DNA from: Streptomyces cyaneogriseus subsp. noncyanogenus
GTDB lineage: Bacteria > Actinomycetota > Actinomycetes > Streptomycetales > Streptomycetaceae
Assembly (NCBI RefSeq): GCF_000931445.1
Contig: NZ_CP010849.1
Location: forward strand, 2,046,001 to 2,110,000
Length of the DNA stretch: 64,000 bases
Direction: 5' to 3'
Positions within the stretch are counted from its first letter, which is position 1; every line of letters begins with the position of its first letter. The notes under the pieces were generated by a model. That model was not told the origin of the DNA. It saw only the letters and a list, made by a program, of their open reading frames with translations, and ran no database searches. Below, one piece after another: positions 17,060 through 26,856 of the stretch. The position numbers and the translations under genes were made by a program.

Positions 17060-18316
17060 CTATCCGTCGCCCCCGCGGCCCGGACCCGCGGGAGGGGCAG
17101 CGGTGTCCGGCTCGCGCGCGGGTATCAGCGCGGTGACGGACAGGGCGAAGAAGGCGGCGGCGAGCAGGGCCGCGCCGTTCGGTCCCCAGGCGGCGGCGAC
17201 GGCCCCGCCGAGCAGCGCGCCCGCGGGCGCCCCGGCGACCGCCGACGTCCGGAACGCCGCGGAGACGCGCCCCAGCGTCCGGGCCGGACTGCGCTCCTGC
17301 ATCACGGTCGTGGTGCCGACGTTCCACACCATGCCCATGAAGCCGAAGACGGCCAGGGCCGCCATCAGCGCGGCCAGGCTGCGCACCGAGCCCATGACGA
17401 CCAGCGCCGCGGTCTGCGCCACGCCGGCGATCAGCACCGCGCGGCCGCGGCCGGTGCGGGCGGCGAACCGGCGATGGGCCAGGCCCCCGGCGAGGCCGCC
17501 GGCGGTGTACGCGGTCGCCGCGGCGGCGTATCCCGCCGTGCCGGCGTCCAGCCAGCGGGTCACCAGGAGCACCAGGGTGGCGATGAGGGCTCCCATGCCG
17601 ATGTTGCACAGGGCGGTGGCGGTGCACAGCGCGCGCAGCACCCGGTCCCGGGCGAGGGTGCGCAGTCCCTCCGCCATTTCGCGGCGCAGGGTGCTGCCCG
17701 CGGGCCGGGCCTCCCGCCGGGGCGGGGCGGTCCGCAGCGAGGCCACCAGCGCGGCGGCCGCCAGGAAGGTGACGGCGTCGACGGCGAACGGGGCGGCGGT
17801 GCCCATGGCCAGCAGCACCGCCGCGGCGGGCCCGCCGAGCAGGCCGCCGGCGACGCGCTGGCCCGTCAGCAGACGGGCGTTGGCGCTGCCGAGCGCCTCG
17901 CGGTCCACCAGGGCGGGCAGCAGGGCCGTCGCCGCGTTGTCGAAGAGTGTCTGCAGGGTGGTGAGGACGAAGGACAGGGCGATGAGCAGGGCGATCGAGG
18001 CGTGTCCCAGGGCGACGGCGACCGCGAAGACGGCGACCAGCAGGCCGCGTACCGCGTCCACGGTCCACATCGCGCGCCGCTGGTCCACCCGGTCGGCCAC
18101 CGCGCCGCCGAGCAGGCCGAAGAGCAGCCACGGAAGATACCCGCAGGCGGTGACGGCCGCGATGAGCAGCGGATCGTCCGTCAGCGCCACGGCGAGCAGG
18201 GGCAGCGCCGCCGTCCGCAGCGCGTCGCCGAAGCCGGACAGCGCGGCGGCACTCCACAGCCGCCCGAACCCCCCGCGCCAGGCGGGCGCGGACACGTCCG
18301 CCGCCTCGACCGCCAC
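17060..18316 (-). CDS. MFS transporter (EntS/MFS_3-like exporter)
   Basis: A 418-residue protein with about 12 membrane helices. It has the layout of the MFS_3/EntS exporters that move siderophores, macrolides or other small molecules out of the cell: LWSAAALSGFGDALRTAALPLLAVAL in helix 1, the loop motif GGAVADRVDQRRAM after helix 2, a basic central loop (TAPPRREARPAGS), and NVGTTTVMQERSPARTLGRVSAAF in the second half. The GTG start follows a GGGGGAGCGAGG ribosome site. The promoter region carries a perfect DNA-damage-type motif, so expression may rise on DNA damage. Substrate unknown. Confidence 0.87.
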   Translation of the reverse strand: MAVEAADVSAPAWRGGFGRLWSAAALSGFGDALRTAALPLLAVALTDDPLLIAAVTACGYLPWLLFGLLGGAVADRVDQRRAMWTVDAVRGLLVAVFAVAVALGHASIALLIALSFVLTTLQTLFDNAATALLPALVDREALGSANARLLTGQRVAGGLLGGPAAAVLLAMGTAAPFAVDAVTFLAAAALVASLRTAPPRREARPAGSTLRREMAEGLRTLARDRVLRALCTATALCNIGMGALIATLVLLVTRWLDAGTAGYAAAATAYTAGGLAGGLAHRRFAARTGRGRAVLIAGVAQTAALVVMGSVRSLAALMAALAVFGFMGMVWNVGTTTVMQERSPARTLGRVSAAFRTSAVAGAPAGALLGGAVAAAWGPNGAALLAAAFFALSVTALIPAREPDTAAPPAGPGRGGDG

Positions 18317-18349
18317 CCTCGCTCCCCCTCACGATTCGCCGATGCGCAA

Positions 18350-18372
18350 ACCGTAGAGGGGACCACTGACAA
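18350..18372 (-). promoter_or_regulatory. RecA-NDp (PafBC-type) promoter of the MFS exporter
   Basis: On the minus strand TTGTCAGTG (18372-18364) is followed after 8 nt by TACGGT (18355-18350). This matches TTGTCRGTG-N8-TANNNT exactly. The expected start point is about 27 nt before the GTG. Confidence 0.75.
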
Positions 18373-18429
18373 TCGGCGGGCGGGCGGCGCCGGTCGGGCC
18401 GGACGGCCCGCGGCCGCACGAGCGGGCAG

Positions 18430-18471
18430 GACGACTTCGGCCGGGCCCCTCACGGATGCCCGGCCGTCGTC
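18430..18471 (-). terminator. Hairpin after the rbpA-like gene
   Basis: CGGCCGGGC (18438-18446) pairs with GCCCGGCCG (18458-18466), extended by GACGA/TCGTC outside. It lies immediately past the stop of the RbpA paralogue. Confidence 0.7.
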
Positions 18472-18476
18472 AACTC

Positions 18477-18812
18477 CTAGATCTCGCCCCGCAGTTTGGC
18501 GAGCGCCTCGGCGAGGATCGCCTCGCCGTCCGCGTCGCTGCGCCGCTCGCGCACATACGCCAGATGCGTCTTGTAGGGCTCGGTGCGGGGCGGGTCCGGC
18601 GGATTGTCCCGGTCCTGCCCGGCCGGAAAGCCGCAGCGGGGGCAGTCCCAGGTGTCGGGGACCTGTGCGTCGCTGGCGAAGCTCGGCTGCGTCTCATGCC
18701 CGTTGGAGCACCAGAAGGAGACGCGCAGGCGCGGCGCGGACTCGCCGCGCTCGGCCTCGCCCATCGGCCCCGCCCCGACCCGGCTTCCTCGGATCGCGTT
18801 GCCACTTGCCAC
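18477..18812 (-). CDS. rbpA: RbpA-family RNA polymerase-binding protein
   Basis: RbpA proteins bind the principal sigma factor and RNA polymerase, and stabilise the open promoter complex in actinobacteria. The 111-residue protein has the expected order: an N-terminal arginine-containing tail (NAIRGSRVGAGPMGEAERG), a zinc-ribbon-like core with FWCSNGHE and WDCPRCG (Cys, His and a CxxC pair), then a basic linker and the sigma-interaction helix ERRSDADGEAILAEALAKL. It differs clearly from the main RbpA sequence I know (which starts MSERALRGTRL), so it is probably the second paralogue of streptomycetes. It stands alone between secG and the MFS gene with its own promoter. Confidence 0.85.
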   Translation of the reverse strand: MASGNAIRGSRVGAGPMGEAERGESAPRLRVSFWCSNGHETQPSFASDAQVPDTWDCPRCGFPAGQDRDNPPDPPRTEPYKTHLAYVRERRSDADGEAILAEALAKLRGEI

Positions 18813-18878
18813 GGTCGTAACTCCCTGCGTGATGGTGCCGCGAAGCGAGTCGGCGTTCCGCTTCGCCGCGAGCGCCTC

Positions 18879-18906
18879 AGTCTACGTAAGGCTCAACGCG
18901 CGTCCA
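18879..18906 (-). promoter_or_regulatory. Candidate vegetative promoter of the rbpA-like gene
   Basis: On the minus strand TGGACG (18906-18901) and TAGACT (18884-18879) are 16 nt apart, a fair match to HrdB-type TTGACR and TAGRMT. The leader would be about 60 nt. Confidence 0.45.
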
Positions 18907-18957
18907 GTGATAGGAGTTACAGGCCCCCCGCCCACAGACGCAAGCCCCATGATAGGC

Positions 18958-18973
18958 CGCGCCCGGGGGCGCG
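18958..18973 (-). terminator. Short GC hairpin after secG
   Basis: CGCGCCC-GG-GGGCGCG is a perfect 7-bp inverted repeat with a minimal loop, 56 nt past the secG stop. It is a possible weak terminator. Confidence 0.35.
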
Positions 18974-19028
18974 TACCCGTACATGGGGCCTTACGTGGGG
19001 AACGGGTGTGCCGCGGGTGCGGCGCCGT

Positions 19029-19265
19029 TCAGTTGTTCGTCTTCATGACCAGGGCGAGGACGATGATGCACGCGAACCACAGCAGACCGACCACCACGGT
19101 GATCCGGTCGAGGTTGCGCTCGGCGACCGAGGAGCCGCCGACGGACGACTGCATGCCGCCACCGAACATGTCGGAGAGGCCGCCGCCCTTCCCCTTGTGC
19201 ATCAGCACCAGCAGCATCAGCAGCAGGCTGAAGACGATCAGGGCGATCGAAAACCCCAAAACCAC
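19029..19265 (-). CDS. secG: Preprotein translocase subunit SecG
   Basis: Small membrane subunit of the SecYEG channel. The 78-residue protein has two membrane helices (residues 2-22 and about 55-75), with the conserved cytoplasmic loop LMHKGKGGGLSDMFGGG between them. GTG 19265 is taken as the start because the frame upstream is hydrophilic and lacks the first helix; GAGGAAG lies about 11 nt before it. It follows tpiA after a hairpin, the usual position of secG in actinobacteria. Confidence 0.95.
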   Translation of the reverse strand: MVLGFSIALIVFSLLLMLLVLMHKGKGGGLSDMFGGGMQSSVGGSSVAERNLDRITVVVGLLWFACIIVLALVMKTNN

Positions 19266-19300
19266 GGCTGGACCAACTTCCTCGGATTCTGACGGACGAC

Positions 19301-19330
19301 GGGGACATGATGGCAGGCCACCATGTCCCC
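19301..19330 (-). terminator. Hairpin between tpiA and secG
   Basis: GGGGACATG (19301-19309) and CATGTCCCC (19322-19330) form a 9-bp stem with an inner TGG/CCA. It lies 34 nt past the tpiA stop and may attenuate read-through into secG. Confidence 0.65.
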
Positions 19331-19363
19331 GCAAGGGTACGACGGATCCCCGCTAGCGCCCAC

Positions 19364-20140
19364 TCACTGGTCGCGGAAGCGCACGATCTTGACGAACTCG
19401 TCGGCGTCCAGGGAGGCACCGCCCACCAGGGCACCGTCGATGTCGGCCTGCGCCATGATCTCGGCGACGTTGCCGGACTTGACCGAACCGCCGTACTGGA
19501 TGCGGACCTTGTCGGCCAGCTCCTGGGAGTACAGCTCGGCGATCTTGCCACGGATCGCCGCGCAGACCTCCTGGGCGTCCTCGGCACCGCAGACCTTGCC
19601 GGTGCCGATGGCCCACACGGGCTCGTAGGCGATCACGACGGTCTCGGCCTGCTCGGCCGGGAGATCCTTCAGACCGCCCTCGACCTGGGCGAGGGTGTGC
19701 GCGACGTGGTTGCCCGCCTCGCGCACCTCCAGCTCCTCGCCGACGCACAGGATCGGGGTCAGGCCGTGCTTGTAGGCCGCCTTCACCTTGGCGTTGACGA
19801 GCTCGTCGGTCTCCCCGTGGTACTGGCGGCGCTCGGAGTGGCCGACGGCGACATAGGTGCACTTCAGCTTGGCCAGCATCGGGCCGGAGATCTCGCCGGT
19901 GTAGGCACCGCCGTCGTGCGCGGAGATGTCCTGGGCGCCGTACTTGATCCTCAGCTTGTCCCCGTCGACCAGGGTCTGTACGGAGCGCAGGTCGGTGAAG
20001 GGGGGAAGGACCGCGACCTCGACGGCGTCGTAGTCCTTGTCGGCCAGGGCGAAGGCGAGCTTCTGGACGTGGGCGATGGCCTCCAGGTGGTTGAGGTTCA
20101 TCTTCCAGTTGCCCGCCATCAGCGGCGTACGGGTGCTCAT
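19364..20140 (-). CDS. tpiA: Triosephosphate isomerase
   Basis: Interconverts dihydroxyacetone phosphate and glyceraldehyde 3-phosphate. The 258-residue TIM barrel has GNWKMN (catalytic Lys), [10 protein letters not shown] (catalytic His), [12 protein letters not shown] (catalytic Glu and mobile loop 6) and the phosphate-binding [11 protein letters not shown] near the end. It starts 6 nt after the pgk stop, so it is co-transcribed in gap-pgk-tpiA. Confidence 0.97.
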   Translation of the reverse strand: MSTRTPLMAGNWKMNLNHLEAIAHVQKLAFALADKDYDAVEVAVLPPFTDLRSVQTLVDGDKLRIKYGAQDISAHDGGAYTGEISGPMLAKLKCTYVAVGHSERRQYHGETDELVNAKVKAAYKHGLTPILCVGEELEVREAGNHVAHTLAQVEGGLKDLPAEQAETVVIAYEPVWAIGTGKVCGAEDAQEVCAAIRGKIAELYSQELADKVRIQYGGSVKSGNVAEIMAQADIDGALVGGASLDADEFVKIVRFRDQ

Positions 20141-20146
20141 CGAGGG

Positions 20147-21358
20147 TCAGTCCTCCAGTGCGGCGAGGCCGGGGAGCGTCTTGCCCTCGAGGTATTCGAG
20201 GGAGGCGCCGCCACCGGTCGAGATGTGGCCGAATGCCTTCTCGTCGAAGCCCAGGGTGCGGACGGCCGCGGCGGAGTCGCCGCCGCCGACCACGGTGAAG
20301 CCCTGGGTGTCGACGAGGGCCTGGGCGACCGCCTTGGTGCCCTCGGCGTAGTCGGGGTGCTCGAAGACGCCCATGGGGCCGTTCCAGAAGACGGTGGCGG
20401 CGTCGGCGAGCTTCGAGGCGTACAGCTTGCGGGTCTCGGGACCGATGTCCAGACCCTCCTGGTCGGCCGGGATGGCGTCCGCGGCGACGGTGGTGGGGTT
20501 CGCCGGAGCCTTGGTCTTCAGGTCCGGGAACTCGGGGGAGACGAGGACGTCGACGGGCAGGACCAGCTCGACGCCGTTCTTCTCGGCCCGCTCCAGGTAC
20601 TCGGTGACGGCCGGGATCTGGTCCTCCTGCAGGAGGGAGATGCCGACCTCGTAGCCCTTGGCCTTGAGGAAGGTGTAGGCCATGCCGCCGCCGATGAGCA
20701 GCCGGTCGGCCTTGTCGAGGAGCTGGTCGATGACGGCGAGCTTGTCGGAGACCTTGGCGCCGCCGAGGGCGACGACGTAGGGCCGCTCGACGTCCTCGGT
20801 GAGCTTCTTCAGGACGCCGACCTCGGTGGCGATGAGGTACCCGGCGTAGTGCGGGAGGCGCCTGGGCAGGTCGAAGACCGAGGCGTGCTTGCGGTGCACC
20901 GCGCCGAAGCCGTCGCCGACGTAGACGTCCGCGAGGCCGGCGAGCCGGTCGGCGAAGGCGGCGCGCTCGGCGTCGTCCTTGCTGGTCTCCCCGGCGTTGA
21001 AGCGCAGGTTCTCCAGGACGGCGACCTGGCCGTCGGCGAGGCCGGCCACGGTGGACTCCGCGGAGGTCCCGACCGTGTCCTCGGCGAAGCGGACCTGCGC
21101 ACCGAGGAGTTCGCCGAGGCGGGCGGCGGCCGGGGCGAGGGAGAAGGCGGGGTCGGGCGCGCCCTTGGGGCGGCCCAGGTGCGAGGCGACGACGACGCGC
21201 GCGCCCGCCTCGGCCAGGGCCTTGACGGTGGGCAGCACGGCGCGGATGCGGCCGTCGTCGGTGATGGTGGTGCCGTCCAGCGGCACGTTGAGGTCGGCGC
21301 GGACGAAGACCCGCTTGCCCGCGACACCTTCGGAGAGGAGTTCGTCGATCGTCTTCAT
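20147..21358 (-). CDS. pgk: Phosphoglycerate kinase
   Basis: Makes ATP from 1,3-bisphosphoglycerate. The 403-residue protein starts [33 protein letters not shown], with the RADLN substrate motif at residues 19-23, HLGRPKG, and the nucleotide-binding GGAKVSDK and [10 protein letters not shown] regions. ATG 21358 is chosen over the longer open frame, whose extra N-terminus is not family-like; a GGAG-type site precedes it. It lies 177 nt downstream of gap, with a strong hairpin between, so relative expression may be set there. Confidence 0.97.
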   Translation of the reverse strand: MKTIDELLSEGVAGKRVFVRADLNVPLDGTTITDDGRIRAVLPTVKALAEAGARVVVASHLGRPKGAPDPAFSLAPAAARLGELLGAQVRFAEDTVGTSAESTVAGLADGQVAVLENLRFNAGETSKDDAERAAFADRLAGLADVYVGDGFGAVHRKHASVFDLPRRLPHYAGYLIATEVGVLKKLTEDVERPYVVALGGAKVSDKLAVIDQLLDKADRLLIGGGMAYTFLKAKGYEVGISLLQEDQIPAVTEYLERAEKNGVELVLPVDVLVSPEFPDLKTKAPANPTTVAADAIPADQEGLDIGPETRKLYASKLADAATVFWNGPMGVFEHPDYAEGTKAVAQALVDTQGFTVVGGGDSAAAVRTLGFDEKAFGHISTGGGASLEYLEGKTLPGLAALED

Positions 21359-21466
21359 GCAAGGGCTCCTGAGGAGGGCTGGTGATCGCTCGGTGCGCTC
21401 GCGATCGCTCAATGATCTCGCAGCGGTCGCTCGGCATCCGGAAGAGGGGCCGATCTGTACGTGAGT

Positions 21467-21505
21467 CAGGGCTCGGACGGCGCGTCGTGCGCCGCCCGAG
21501 CCCTG
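21467..21505 (-). terminator. Very stable hairpin between gap and pgk
   Basis: CAGGGCTCGG (21467-21476) pairs with CCGAGCCCTG (21496-21505), and the inner CGGCGCG/GCGCCG continues the stem past a single mismatch. It lies in the 177-nt gap-pgk spacer and probably gives partial termination, making gap the most abundant transcript. Confidence 0.75.
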
Positions 21506-21535
21506 GTTCTCACCTCAAGCTGCCTGCTCCGCCGG

Positions 21536-22759
<1,224 letters not shown>

Positions 22760-22766
22760 TGCCAGG

Positions 22767-25721
22767 TCACCCCTTCAGTGCCGCGAGCGCCTTGCGCATC
22801 AGGGCCGCCCGGCCGGCCGCCGTGGGCAGGTGTTCGAGGCCGAACCCCAGCAGCACGGTGTCGTCCGTGGTGACCGCGCCGTAGGTCCGGAAGAGCGCGC
22901 CGGTGCGCGCCCAGTCCTTCAGGACGGCGGGGCTGCCCGGGGGCGGTCCGGCGGCCCGCCAGGCGCCCAGGGACGCCTCGAAGCCCTCCGTCTCGGCCGC
23001 GGTACCGCCGACGACCAGCGCGGCCTCGTCGGCCAGGACGCCGCGCCCGCCGGTGCCGGGGTCGGTGACGTAGCTCAGCGAGACCTCCACCTGCCGCCCG
23101 GCGTAGGCGCTCAGGTCGTAGGCGACCTGCCGCCAGCCTCCGGAGGAGCCGGTGAGGCTGTGCCACGCCCCGCTGGTGCCCCGCGCGGCGCAGCCGTCGC
23201 CGCCCACGGTCAGGTACCGCTTCAGCCAGGGGTGCTCGCCGACGTAGTACCCGGCCTCGCACTCCGCCGGTACGGCGGTGCCGGTCGCGCCGCCCGCCTC
23301 GGGGAGCGTGGTCCAGTCGTCGGCGCCGGCGGTGTGGGCCTCGACCAGTACGTGGTCGTAGCCGCGCTCGGTGTCCCACAGCAGCCGGGTGCGCAGGGTG
23401 GGTGCGTCGGCCGCGCTCACGCCGGTGAGGTCGATGGTGCGGGTGAGCCGCTTGTAGGCGTCGTCGGTGTGGACGGCGGCGGCCATGTGGGCACCGGTGT
23501 ACGGCCCGTACGGGTTCTCCGTCCCGGCGAACTGCCCGGCGCCCTCGCCGGCGAACTGCGGGTGGGTGGCGACGGGCAGTTCCTCGGAGGTGACGCTGTA
23601 GGTGCCCGCCCGGTCCAGCGGGTTGCCGGGCGCGTCGGCCAGCGGGCCGGCGAAGCCGTCGAGCCGGCCGGTGCCGGTGAACCCGCTCGCCCCGGGTGTC
23701 GACGTACGGGTGTAGGCGCCCAGGTAGTACTGGCTGAAGTCGTCGGACAGGGTGCCGTCGCCGAGGTCGACGCCGCCGCCGGCCTGCTCGCCGGCCTCGA
23801 TCAGCTTGCCGCCCTCGTTGAGGTAGGCGCGCAGCTGGAGCTGGGTGGCGACGCCGGGGGCGTCCGCGCCGGTGTGGTGGACGACGGTGCCGAAGTGGCC
23901 GAGCACGCCGAGGGCGTCGGGCACCCCCTGGGTCGCGACGTCCCAGACGGCGGCCCGGCGGCCGCTGGCCTTCAGCGCGTCGGCGTAGGTCCTGGCGTGC
24001 GTGGCGGCCGTGCCCTCCTCGGCGACGACGAGCACGTCCGCGCGCGGCCGCTGGGCGATCGTGTAGGTGAAGCGCCCGCCGGAGACCTTGTCGCCACCGG
24101 CTCTCTCGCCGGTGAACCAGACCTCGACCTTGTCGCCCGGTGTGCCGTCGAGGACCTTCGCGCGGTACTCGTCGAAGTGGAGGTTGTCCTCGCCGCCGTA
24201 GCGTTCGCCGCCCTTCCAGGGGCGCAGCGCCATGTCGTGCGTCCGGCCGCCGTTGACGCGGTACCGGAGTTCCTTGTCCCGCAGCGACTTGCGGGCGACG
24301 ACGGAGACCTCCTGGCCGCCGCCGCGCGCGTAGGAGGTGGAGAAGGCCGCGGGGGTGAAGTCGGCGGGCTCCAGACCGACGGCGGAGGCGGGCCGGTCGG
24401 GGTGGGCGGCGGACTCGGCGACGGACAGCGCGAAGGGGACGTTCTTCTCGAACTCGCGCTGGATCAGCCGCTCGTCGTCGGGGAAGGTGAAGATGGAACG
24501 GCAGTCGGCCGCGTTCCACCGGTCGTCGGGGTCGGCGTCGGAGGCGGACTGACAGGTCGACATCTCCGGGGTGAACATCGCCATGCCGTTGACGTTGGCC
24601 GCGTGGCCGTCCGCCTCGCCGTTGGTGGTGTACAGCTCGGAGGAGAGCTGCGGACGGTAGCCCGGGATGGCGGAGTTCTCCGGGGTGCCGGCGAGGGCCT
24701 CGTAGAGCACGTCGTCGGGGGTGCGGGTGGCGACCTGCCAGCCCACGCCGTACAGGAGCAGCTCGGCGGCGGAGTGGTAGTTGATGCCGAACCGGAAGCC
24801 GATCCGCTTCTGGAAGGCGTCCAGCGCCTGGGTCTCCGGCTCGGAGCCGGGGCCGGCGCCGCGGTAGGTCTGGCTGGTGGGACTGGGGGACGAACCCTCG
24901 TTGTCGTAGCCCCACTTGTAGGCGAAGTTCCGGTTGAGGTCGACGCCGTCGCCGGTGGTGATGGCGCCGTCGCCGTTGACGTCCCGCAGGTTCTTGCGCC
25001 ACAGGCGGGTGCCGTCGCTCTGGAAGGTGTAGTCGTAGCCGTCGGGGTTGGCGGACAGCACGAACCACAGTTCGGTGGTGTCGACGATCTTTTTGATGCG
25101 CCGGTCGGTGCCGTAGTGGTCCAGGTAGTGGTGGAGCAGCCGCCTCGTCATCTCCGGCGTGATCCACTCGCGGGCGTGCTGGTTGGACAGGTACAGCACG
25201 GCGGGCTTGGAGCCGTCCTCGGACCGCTTCGCGCCCTTGGTGAGCTTCAGGGCGAGGATGTCCTGGCCCCGGATCGTCTTGCCGATGGACACGACCTTGG
25301 TCAGGCCGGGGTGCCGGCGGGCGGTTCGGAGGATCTCCTCCCTCAGGCCGCCCTCGCCGCTGTACGGGCGGAACACGCCCTGGGCGGCGTCCTCGACGCG
25401 TGCCTCGGCGTGGGTGGACAGGCTGTGCTCGGTGAGGTCGACGCCCTGCCGTCCGAGCTCTTTCGCCTGCCGGTCGGTGAGGTACACCTCGACGGTGGCG
25501 GTGCCCTTGTCGGGGACCTGCTCACCGAGCTCGTGGCCGTCCTGGCCGGCCGCCAGCAGCAGGGGTACCTGCTGCTTGGTGACGTCGGCGCGGAAGACCT
25601 TGACCTCCTCCGCGTCCGGGGCGGTGGAGCGTGCGGGTTGGGCCTGGGCGGCGGGCGCCACGCCCGCGCCGCCGATCAGGAGCGCGACGACGGCGAGGAT
25701 CGATCTCGCTCTGTGTCTCAT
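22767..25721 (-). CDS. Secreted M14 zinc carboxypeptidase with C-terminal beta-sandwich domain
   Basis: A 984-residue extracellular peptidase. Residues 1-27 form a Sec signal peptide (RARSILAVVALLIGGAGVAPAAQAQ). After a propeptide-like region, the M14 domain (about residues 110-430) shows the zinc pair in LSNQHAREWITPEMTRRL (His and Glu), LNRNFAYKWG, and the third ligand in GINYHSAAELLL. The late segment EKNVPFALSVAESA is the candidate for the catalytic Glu. The C-terminal third has GGWRQVAYDLSAYAGRQVEVSLSY-type sequence, resembling immune-inhibitor-A/MAM-like sandwich domains that bind protein or sugar. AGGGGGG precedes the ATG. It is a single-gene unit with its own promoter and terminator; likely role is extracellular protein digestion. 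Confidence 0.9.
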   Translation of the reverse strand: MRHRARSILAVVALLIGGAGVAPAAQAQPARSTAPDAEEVKVFRADVTKQQVPLLLAAGQDGHELGEQVPDKGTATVEVYLTDRQAKELGRQGVDLTEHSLSTHAEARVEDAAQGVFRPYSGEGGLREEILRTARRHPGLTKVVSIGKTIRGQDILALKLTKGAKRSEDGSKPAVLYLSNQHAREWITPEMTRRLLHHYLDHYGTDRRIKKIVDTTELWFVLSANPDGYDYTFQSDGTRLWRKNLRDVNGDGAITTGDGVDLNRNFAYKWGYDNEGSSPSPTSQTYRGAGPGSEPETQALDAFQKRIGFRFGINYHSAAELLLYGVGWQVATRTPDDVLYEALAGTPENSAIPGYRPQLSSELYTTNGEADGHAANVNGMAMFTPEMSTCQSASDADPDDRWNAADCRSIFTFPDDERLIQREFEKNVPFALSVAESAAHPDRPASAVGLEPADFTPAAFSTSYARGGGQEVSVVARKSLRDKELRYRVNGGRTHDMALRPWKGGERYGGEDNLHFDEYRAKVLDGTPGDKVEVWFTGERAGGDKVSGGRFTYTIAQRPRADVLVVAEEGTAATHARTYADALKASGRRAAVWDVATQGVPDALGVLGHFGTVVHHTGADAPGVATQLQLRAYLNEGGKLIEAGEQAGGGVDLGDGTLSDDFSQYYLGAYTRTSTPGASGFTGTGRLDGFAGPLADAPGNPLDRAGTYSVTSEELPVATHPQFAGEGAGQFAGTENPYGPYTGAHMAAAVHTDDAYKRLTRTIDLTGVSAADAPTLRTRLLWDTERGYDHVLVEAHTAGADDWTTLPEAGGATGTAVPAECEAGYYVGEHPWLKRYLTVGGDGCAARGTSGAWHSLTGSSGGWRQVAYDLSAYAGRQVEVSLSYVTDPGTGGRGVLADEAALVVGGTAAETEGFEASLGAWRAAGPPPGSPAVLKDWARTGALFRTYGAVTTDDTVLLGFGLEHLPTAAGRAALMRKALAALKG

Positions 25722-25776
25722 GAACCCCCCTAGCGGTGGTTCGCCACGGCAGCGAACAGGTTGCCAGGCTCATGAC

Positions 25777-25805
25777 AGTCCATGATCGAGTCAAGAGCGC
25801 GTCAA
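25777..25805 (-). promoter_or_regulatory. Candidate promoter of the M14 peptidase gene
   Basis: On the minus strand TTGACG (25805-25800) and TGGACT (25782-25777) are 17 nt apart. The -35 is excellent and the -10 fair. The leader would be about 50 nt. Confidence 0.5.
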
Positions 25806-25818
25806 CGACACGGAAACG

Positions 25819-25853
25819 CCGGTGCCGACCACCCGTGTGGCGGTCGGCACCGG
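25819..25853 (-). terminator. Hairpin after whiA
   Basis: CCGGTGCCGAC (25819-25829) and GTCGGCACCGG (25843-25853) form a perfect 11-bp stem, 14 nt past the whiA stop. It ends the uvrC-rapZ-yvcK-whiA unit. Confidence 0.75.
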
Positions 25854-25866
25854 CGCGGCCACGCGG

Positions 25867-26856
25867 TCAGCCGGTCAGGTTGTCGGCCAGCTCCTCGGTG
25901 AGGTTGGCCTCCGTGCCCGGGATGCCGAGGTCGGCGGCGCGCTTGTCGGCCATGGCCAGCAGGCGGCGGATCCGGCCGGCGACGGCGTCCTTGGTCAGCG
26001 GCGGGTCGGCCAGCGCGCCCAGCTCCTCCAGGGACGCCTGCTTGTGCTCCATCCGCAGACGCCCGGCGGCGGCGAGGTGCTCGGGGACGTCGTCGCCCAG
26101 GATCTCCAGGGCGCGGGCCACCCGGGCACCGGCGGCGACCGCCGCGCGGGCGGAGCGGCGCAGGTTGGCGTCGTCGAAGTTGGCGAGGCGGTTGGCCGTG
26201 GCGCGGACCTCGCGGCGCATCCGGCGCTCCTCCCAGGCCAGCACCGACTCATGGGCGCCGAGCCGGGTCAGCAGGGCGCCGATCGCGTCGCCGTCGCGGA
26301 CGACGACCCGGTCCACACCGCGCACCTCGCGGGCCTTCGCGGCGATCGACAGGCGGCGGGCGGCGCCGACCAGGGCGAGCGCGGCCTCCGGGCCGGGGCA
26401 GGTCACCTCCAGGGAGGAGGATCGGCCCGGCTCGGTGAGCGAGCCGTGCGCCAGGAACGCCCCCCGCCAGGCCGCCTCGGCGTCACAGGTGGCCCCCGAG
26501 ACCACCTGCGGCGGCAGACCGCGGATGGGGCGGCCCCGGCCGTCCACCAGGCCGGTCTGCCGGGCGAGCTGGTCGCCGCCCGCGACGACCCGCACGACGT
26601 AGCGCGAGCCGCGCCGCAGCCCGCCGGGCGCCATCACGATCAGTTCGGAGCTGTGGCCGAAGATCTCCAGAATGTCCCGCTTGAGGCGGCGGGCCGCCAT
26701 CGCGGTGTCCAGCTCCGCCTCGATCACGATGCGCCCGCTCACCAGGTGAAGGCCGCCGGCGAACCGCAGAACGGCGGAGACCTCCGCCTTTCTGCAGCAG
26801 GTCCGGGTGACGGGGAGCCGGGAGATCTCATCCTTCACCGCTGCCGTCATCGCCAT
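25867..26856 (-). CDS. whiA: Sporulation regulator WhiA
   Basis: DNA-binding protein needed in Streptomyces, together with WhiB, for sporulation septation. The 329-residue protein has a degenerate LAGLIDADG homing-endonuclease-like N-terminal part ([19 protein letters not shown] and [15 protein letters not shown]) and a C-terminal HTH ([26 protein letters not shown]). Length and sequence are nearly identical to the known Streptomyces protein. Its start overlaps the end of yvcK by 10 bp, so it is last in a coupled four-gene operon. Confidence 0.97.
   Translation of the reverse strand: MAMTAAVKDEISRLPVTRTCCRKAEVSAVLRFAGGLHLVSGRIVIEAELDTAMAARRLKRDILEIFGHSSELIVMAPGGLRRGSRYVVRVVAGGDQLARQTGLVDGRGRPIRGLPPQVVSGATCDAEAAWRGAFLAHGSLTEPGRSSSLEVTCPGPEAALALVGAARRLSIAAKAREVRGVDRVVVRDGDAIGALLTRLGAHESVLAWEERRMRREVRATANRLANFDDANLRRSARAAVAAGARVARALEILGDDVPEHLAAAGRLRMEHKQASLEELGALADPPLTKDAVAGRIRRLLAMADKRAADLGIPGTEANLTEELADNLTG

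Noticed and set aside
22830..25733. 967-codon open frame antisense to the M14 peptidase
   Set aside because: Low-complexity Gly/Val/Ala/Arg translation without motifs; the minus-strand peptidase is fully supported.
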